A DNA stretch of 64,000 bases from CAZBSE01 sp964610385 (GTDB taxonomy: Bacteria > Actinomycetota > Humimicrobiia > Humimicrobiales > Humimicrobiaceae): the NCBI GenBank assembly GCA_964610385.1, contig CAZSXW010000004.1:1-64000 (forward strand), in the 5' to 3' direction. Below, piece after piece: positions 60,876 through 64,000 of the stretch. The position numbers were made by a program, and so were the translations under genes. Under the pieces are notes generated by a model. The model saw nothing but the letters and a program-made list of their open reading frames with translations, ran no database searches and was not told the DNA's origin. How positions within the stretch are numbered: the stretch's first letter is position 1; each line of letters begins with the position of its first letter.

Positions 60876-63002
60876 ATGAAAAAAAAGTTAGTCTTTGAGA
60901 TCGGAACCGAAGAACTGCCTCCTTCATGTGCTTTTGAGGGGTCAACCGGGCTGAAAAAAATCCTTGGGGATAAACTGTCTGAAAACAGGCTGGAATTTAC
61001 CGATCTTAAAACTTACAGCTCACCAAGAAGACTGGTAGCAGTGGTAAAGGGATTAAGTGATATTCAGAAATCCGAGGAAAAAACTGTCACCGGGCCCCTG
61101 GTAAAGATTGCCTTTGACAGGAGTGGTAATCCTACTCGTTCCGCAGAGGGTTTTGCAAAGAGCCTGGGTCTAAAAGTCTCTCAGCTTGAGAAGATAAAAG
61201 TAGGTGGCAAGGGAGTTTATCTGGGGAAGAGAATGGTAGATAAAGGTATAAAAACTACGGATATACTGCCTGAAATACTGAAGGGAACCATACTTGCCAT
61301 GACTTTTAAAAAACAGATGACCTGGGGAGATTATGACCTTAAGTTTGCCCGTCCCATAAGGTGGATACTGGCTCTTTATGGTGATAAGGTGATAAAATTC
61401 AAACTGGCTAATTTAAATTCTTCAAATATCACATTCGGACACCGTACCCTTGGTCCGGGCCCTATTACCGTAAAGGATTCAGATAGTTACTTTAAAATGC
61501 TCAGAGATAAAGGGAAAGTAATAGCTGATGCGGAAAAAAGGAAACAGCTGATATTAGACCAGATAAGCAGGCTTGAAAAAAGGAAATGGAAGGGAAAATA
61601 CAGGGTGGTTTTAGACCAGAGTCTGATAGATGATGTGGTAAATCTGGTAGAAGTCCCAAACGTTATAACTGGAAATTTCCCGAAAAAATTTCTCTATATT
61701 CCGAAAGAACTTTTAATCGAGGCAATACAGTATCACCAGAGGTATTTTGCAGTTCTGGAAAGCTCAGGCAGTGTCAGTACCAGGTTTATTGTAGTTCAGA
61801 ACGGCATAAGAGATAACGGCGAGATAAGGAAAGGAAATGAAAGAGTACTGAAGGCCAGGTTGAGTGATGCATCGTTCTTCTATGAAGAGGATAAGAAGCA
61901 TGATTTCGATTACTGGATAGACAAGTTAAAAGGCGTGGTCTTCTTTTCCGATATGGGCAGTATATATGATAGGACAGTAAGGATAAAAAAGGTAAGCATT
62001 TATATAGCAAAGCTTTTAGAAGGTTCTAAAACCCGGCTTAAAGATGATATACCTGTTTATCTTAATAGAGCTGGGATGTTATGCAAATGTGACCTTGTGA
62101 CCCATATGGTGGTGGAATTTCCTACGCTTCAGGGAATCGTGGGTAGAGAATATGCAAAAGAGAAGGGTGAGAGCAGAGAAGTCTCAGATGCAATATTCGA
62201 GCACTATCTGCCAAGATTTTCCGGTGATGTTCTTCCAATGACAGATACAGGAACGCTGCTGTCAATCGCTGATAAAATAGATACTATAACTGGGATGTTT
62301 CTGGCAGGGAAGATCCCATCCGGTTCAGAGGACCCCTTTGCTCTCAGAAGAAAAGCATCAGGTATTGTACTTTCTATACTTGAAAAAAAATATGATTTTG
62401 ATCTTGATAGTGCTGTAAAATACAATCTAAATTTATATACAAAATCTTTTAAACTAGGAAATGAAGGCGACCTGCAGTTGATCACAAGGGTAAAAGACTT
62501 TATTATTTCAAGATATCGCTTCCTGCTGGAAAAAGAGAAAAGGAGATCGGATATTCTGGAATCGATTCTGGGTTCGGGATGTTCTTCTATTATGGATATT
62601 AATTTAAGGTACAGAGCACTTCAAAAGTTTATATCAGGTGGTGATATCAAGAGGCTAGCCTTTCCTATGATAAGGTGTAAGAACATAACAGGTGATAATA
62701 AACCGGGAAGAGTGAAAACAAATCTTTTTAAAGAAGAGTATGAAAAAAAACTCTTTTCATTGATATGCAGGTATGAAGCGAGTGTGAGAGAACTGATATT
62801 GAAAAAAGACTATGGATCGGTTCTTGCCGAATTTGAGGAATTTGGTAAAACCGTTGATTTATTTTTTGACAATGTTCTGGTTATGGAAAAGGACGTTAAA
62901 ATTAGAGTGAATAGGATCAATCTGGTTAGAAGGGCAGTCGATCTTTATTTAATGTTTGCAGATTTTTCCAGGCTGGTTATAGAGGGCAATAACAGGGATT
63001 AG
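60876..63002 (+). CDS. glyS: Glycyl-tRNA synthetase beta subunit GlyS
   Basis: tRNA-binding subunit, 708 residues. LVFEIGTEELPPSC at the start, SPRRLVAVVKGL, RPIRWILAL, an HD-like domain with FPTLQGIVGREYAKEKGE and PSGSEDPFALRRKASGI, and a C-terminal anticodon-binding domain. Coupled to glyQ by a 10 bp gap. Confidence 0.96.
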   Translation: MKKKLVFEIGTEELPPSCAFEGSTGLKKILGDKLSENRLEFTDLKTYSSPRRLVAVVKGLSDIQKSEEKTVTGPLVKIAFDRSGNPTRSAEGFAKSLGLKVSQLEKIKVGGKGVYLGKRMVDKGIKTTDILPEILKGTILAMTFKKQMTWGDYDLKFARPIRWILALYGDKVIKFKLANLNSSNITFGHRTLGPGPITVKDSDSYFKMLRDKGKVIADAEKRKQLILDQISRLEKRKWKGKYRVVLDQSLIDDVVNLVEVPNVITGNFPKKFLYIPKELLIEAIQYHQRYFAVLESSGSVSTRFIVVQNGIRDNGEIRKGNERVLKARLSDASFFYEEDKKHDFDYWIDKLKGVVFFSDMGSIYDRTVRIKKVSIYIAKLLEGSKTRLKDDIPVYLNRAGMLCKCDLVTHMVVEFPTLQGIVGREYAKEKGESREVSDAIFEHYLPRFSGDVLPMTDTGTLLSIADKIDTITGMFLAGKIPSGSEDPFALRRKASGIVLSILEKKYDFDLDSAVKYNLNLYTKSFKLGNEGDLQLITRVKDFIISRYRFLLEKEKRRSDILESILGSGCSSIMDINLRYRALQKFISGGDIKRLAFPMIRCKNITGDNKPGRVKTNLFKEEYEKKLFSLICRYEASVRELILKKDYGSVLAEFEEFGKTVDLFFDNVLVMEKDVKIRVNRINLVRRAVDLYLMFADFSRLVIEGNNRD

Positions 63003-63112
63003 ATTTTTTAGCTTATTTTACTCTTATTTTTTTTTTATTTTTTTGGTATCATATGTCGGTTTGTTTTTTATAAATTTTATCTTGTTATTAATATAATTTC
63101 TAAAGGGGACTG

Positions 63113-64000
63113 ATGGAAATGGTTTCTAAAAAGTATGTGTATTTTTTTGGTGAAGGCAAAAAAGAGATGAAGGGCCTCTTGGGTGGAAAAGGTGCTAATC
63201 TGTCAGAGATGACCAACATAGGGCTGCCTGTCCCTTACGGTTTTACCATAACTACGGAAGTGTGTAATATGTTTTATGAATTGGGCAAGAAATATCCCGA
63301 AGGTTTGGATAAGCAGATTGACGAAAATCTAAAAAAACTTGAAGAAAAAATGGGAATGATCTTTGGAGATGAAAAAAATCCACTTCTGGTTTCTGTCAGG
63401 TCTGGGGCAGCTATCTCGATGCCGGGTATGATGGACACGGTGCTGAATCTTGGTTTGAATGATAAGACTATCAAGGCCTTGATAGAAAAAACGAATAATG
63501 AAAGATTCGCCTGGGATTCCTATAGAAGATTTGTTCAGATGTTCGGTAATGTAGTAATGGGAGTGGAACATGATAGATTTGAGGAAGCGATACAGGCCAG
63601 AAAAGACAAGAAAAAGGTAAAATATGATACGGAGCTTGATGCCGAAGATCTAAAGGAGCTTGTAGAAGATTATAAGAAAATAATAAAGAAAGACAAGGGT
63701 AAGAGTTTCCCTCAGGATCCAAGAGAACAGCTGAAAATGTCAATTGATGCAGTATTCGGCTCCTGGAACAATAAAAGAGCCATATCTTATAGAAATCTTC
63801 ACGATATACCACATAATATCGGCACTGCAGTAAATGTACAGGCAATGGTGTTCGGAAATATGGGAGAGAGTTCGGGAACCGGTGTTGCTTTTACCAGAGA
63901 CCCGGCGACAGGAAAAGATGAGTTTTATGGTGAATATCTTATGAATGCACAGGGGGAAGACGTGGTCGCAGGGATAAGGACTCCCAAGCATATTTCTAAA
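63113..64000 (+). CDS. ppdK: Pyruvate, phosphate dikinase, N-terminal part (truncated by window)
   Basis: The frame from ATG 63113 is open to the end of the window (296 codons, full length about 880). Motifs of the PPDK nucleotide-binding domain are clear: FFGEGKKEMKGLLGGKGANL, then SEMTNIGLPVPYGFTIT; VSVRSGAAISMPGMMDTVLN; LGTAVNVQAMVFGNMGESSG-like NIGTAVNVQAMVFGNMG, and GTGVAFTRDPATG. PPDK interconverts pyruvate and phosphoenolpyruvate with ATP and pyrophosphate/AMP; many anaerobes use it in glycolysis or gluconeogenesis. AAGGGGAC precedes the start. Only the first third is seen. Confidence 0.93.
   Translation, partial: MEMVSKKYVYFFGEGKKEMKGLLGGKGANLSEMTNIGLPVPYGFTITTEVCNMFYELGKKYPEGLDKQIDENLKKLEEKMGMIFGDEKNPLLVSVRSGAAISMPGMMDTVLNLGLNDKTIKALIEKTNNERFAWDSYRRFVQMFGNVVMGVEHDRFEEAIQARKDKKKVKYDTELDAEDLKELVEDYKKIIKKDKGKSFPQDPREQLKMSIDAVFGSWNNKRAISYRNLHDIPHNIGTAVNVQAMVFGNMGESSGTGVAFTRDPATGKDEFYGEYLMNAQGEDVVAGIRTPKHISK

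Noticed and set aside
1..64000. tRNA or rRNA genes
   Set aside because: I checked the intergenic stretches by eye for the T-loop GGTTCRAAT pattern and cloverleaf ends and found none that I can support; a covariance search would be decisive.

Overview
The window comes from a low-G+C bacterial chromosome whose genes use mostly AGA/AGG arginine codons. Several blocks keep the order known from Actinobacteria: tsaE-tsaB-tsaD-groES-groEL, a guaB3-type IMP dehydrogenase next to guaA, and hrcA-dnaJ-rsmE with no grpE or dnaK, followed by phoH-ybeY-era-recO. My inference is an uncultured, probably anaerobic, low-G+C lineage related to Actinobacteriota. A Firmicutes-like or Atribacterota-like origin cannot be excluded without trees. 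No rRNA, tRNA or CRISPR array was found.

Layout. (1) About 1-7824 is the right part of an integrated element. It holds a short tyrosine recombinase, a MunI-like restriction-modification pair (MT-A70 methylase plus PD-(D/E)XK nuclease) with a decayed controller gene, a lipoprotein, a zinc-ribbon membrane protein, two HTH proteins, three small helical proteins, a DUF2958 protein and a large serine recombinase. The recombinase lies at the right junction, where the element interrupts the Tad pilus ATPase gene cpaF; only the last ~110 codons of cpaF follow. (2) 7825-13022 is the rest of the tad locus: tadB, tadC, Flp pilin, two TadE-like pseudopilins, a membrane-anchored protein and a tryptophan-rich repeat protein. 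Two of these genes appear to use non-canonical start codons (ATT, CTG). (3) 13053-14201 is a HigBA-type toxin-antitoxin pair with a palindromic operator, and a lipoprotein. (4) 14361-19672 is DNA repair (family 4 UDG), tRNA t6A synthesis (TsaE, TsaB, TsaD) and a CIRCE-controlled groESL.

(5) 19827-30460 is a pentose/furanose utilisation region. A transporter operon (substrate-binding protein, ATPase, two permeases) has much higher G+C than its surroundings, and the change happens inside the binding-protein gene. Next come an L-fucose/arabinose isomerase-like enzyme, a ROK regulator, an AraB-like kinase and an AraD-like epimerase. The two promoters share a nearly identical operator over the -10 box, so both units are probably controlled by one regulator, most simply the ROK protein. 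(6) 30708-38625 holds plsY, guaB3, guaA, chorismate mutase, DAHP synthase, a UvrD/PcrA helicase and an M29 aminopeptidase. (7) 38715-41048 is a two-component system and a small exported protein. (8) 41120-45056 (minus strand) is thiM-thiE-thiC-thiL behind a TPP riboswitch and terminator. (9) 45196-64000 is a long housekeeping run: hrcA, dnaJ, rsmE, mtaB, HIT, phoH, the 7TM-HD phosphodiesterase, ybeY, then three lipoprotein genes, a GNAT, era, deoC, recO, glyQ, glyS and the 5' part of ppdK.

The most unusual observations are the recombinase element that splits the pilus ATPase gene, the chimeric substrate-binding protein and shared operators in the sugar region, the non-canonical starts in the tad locus, and the small-gene module of unknown function in the element.
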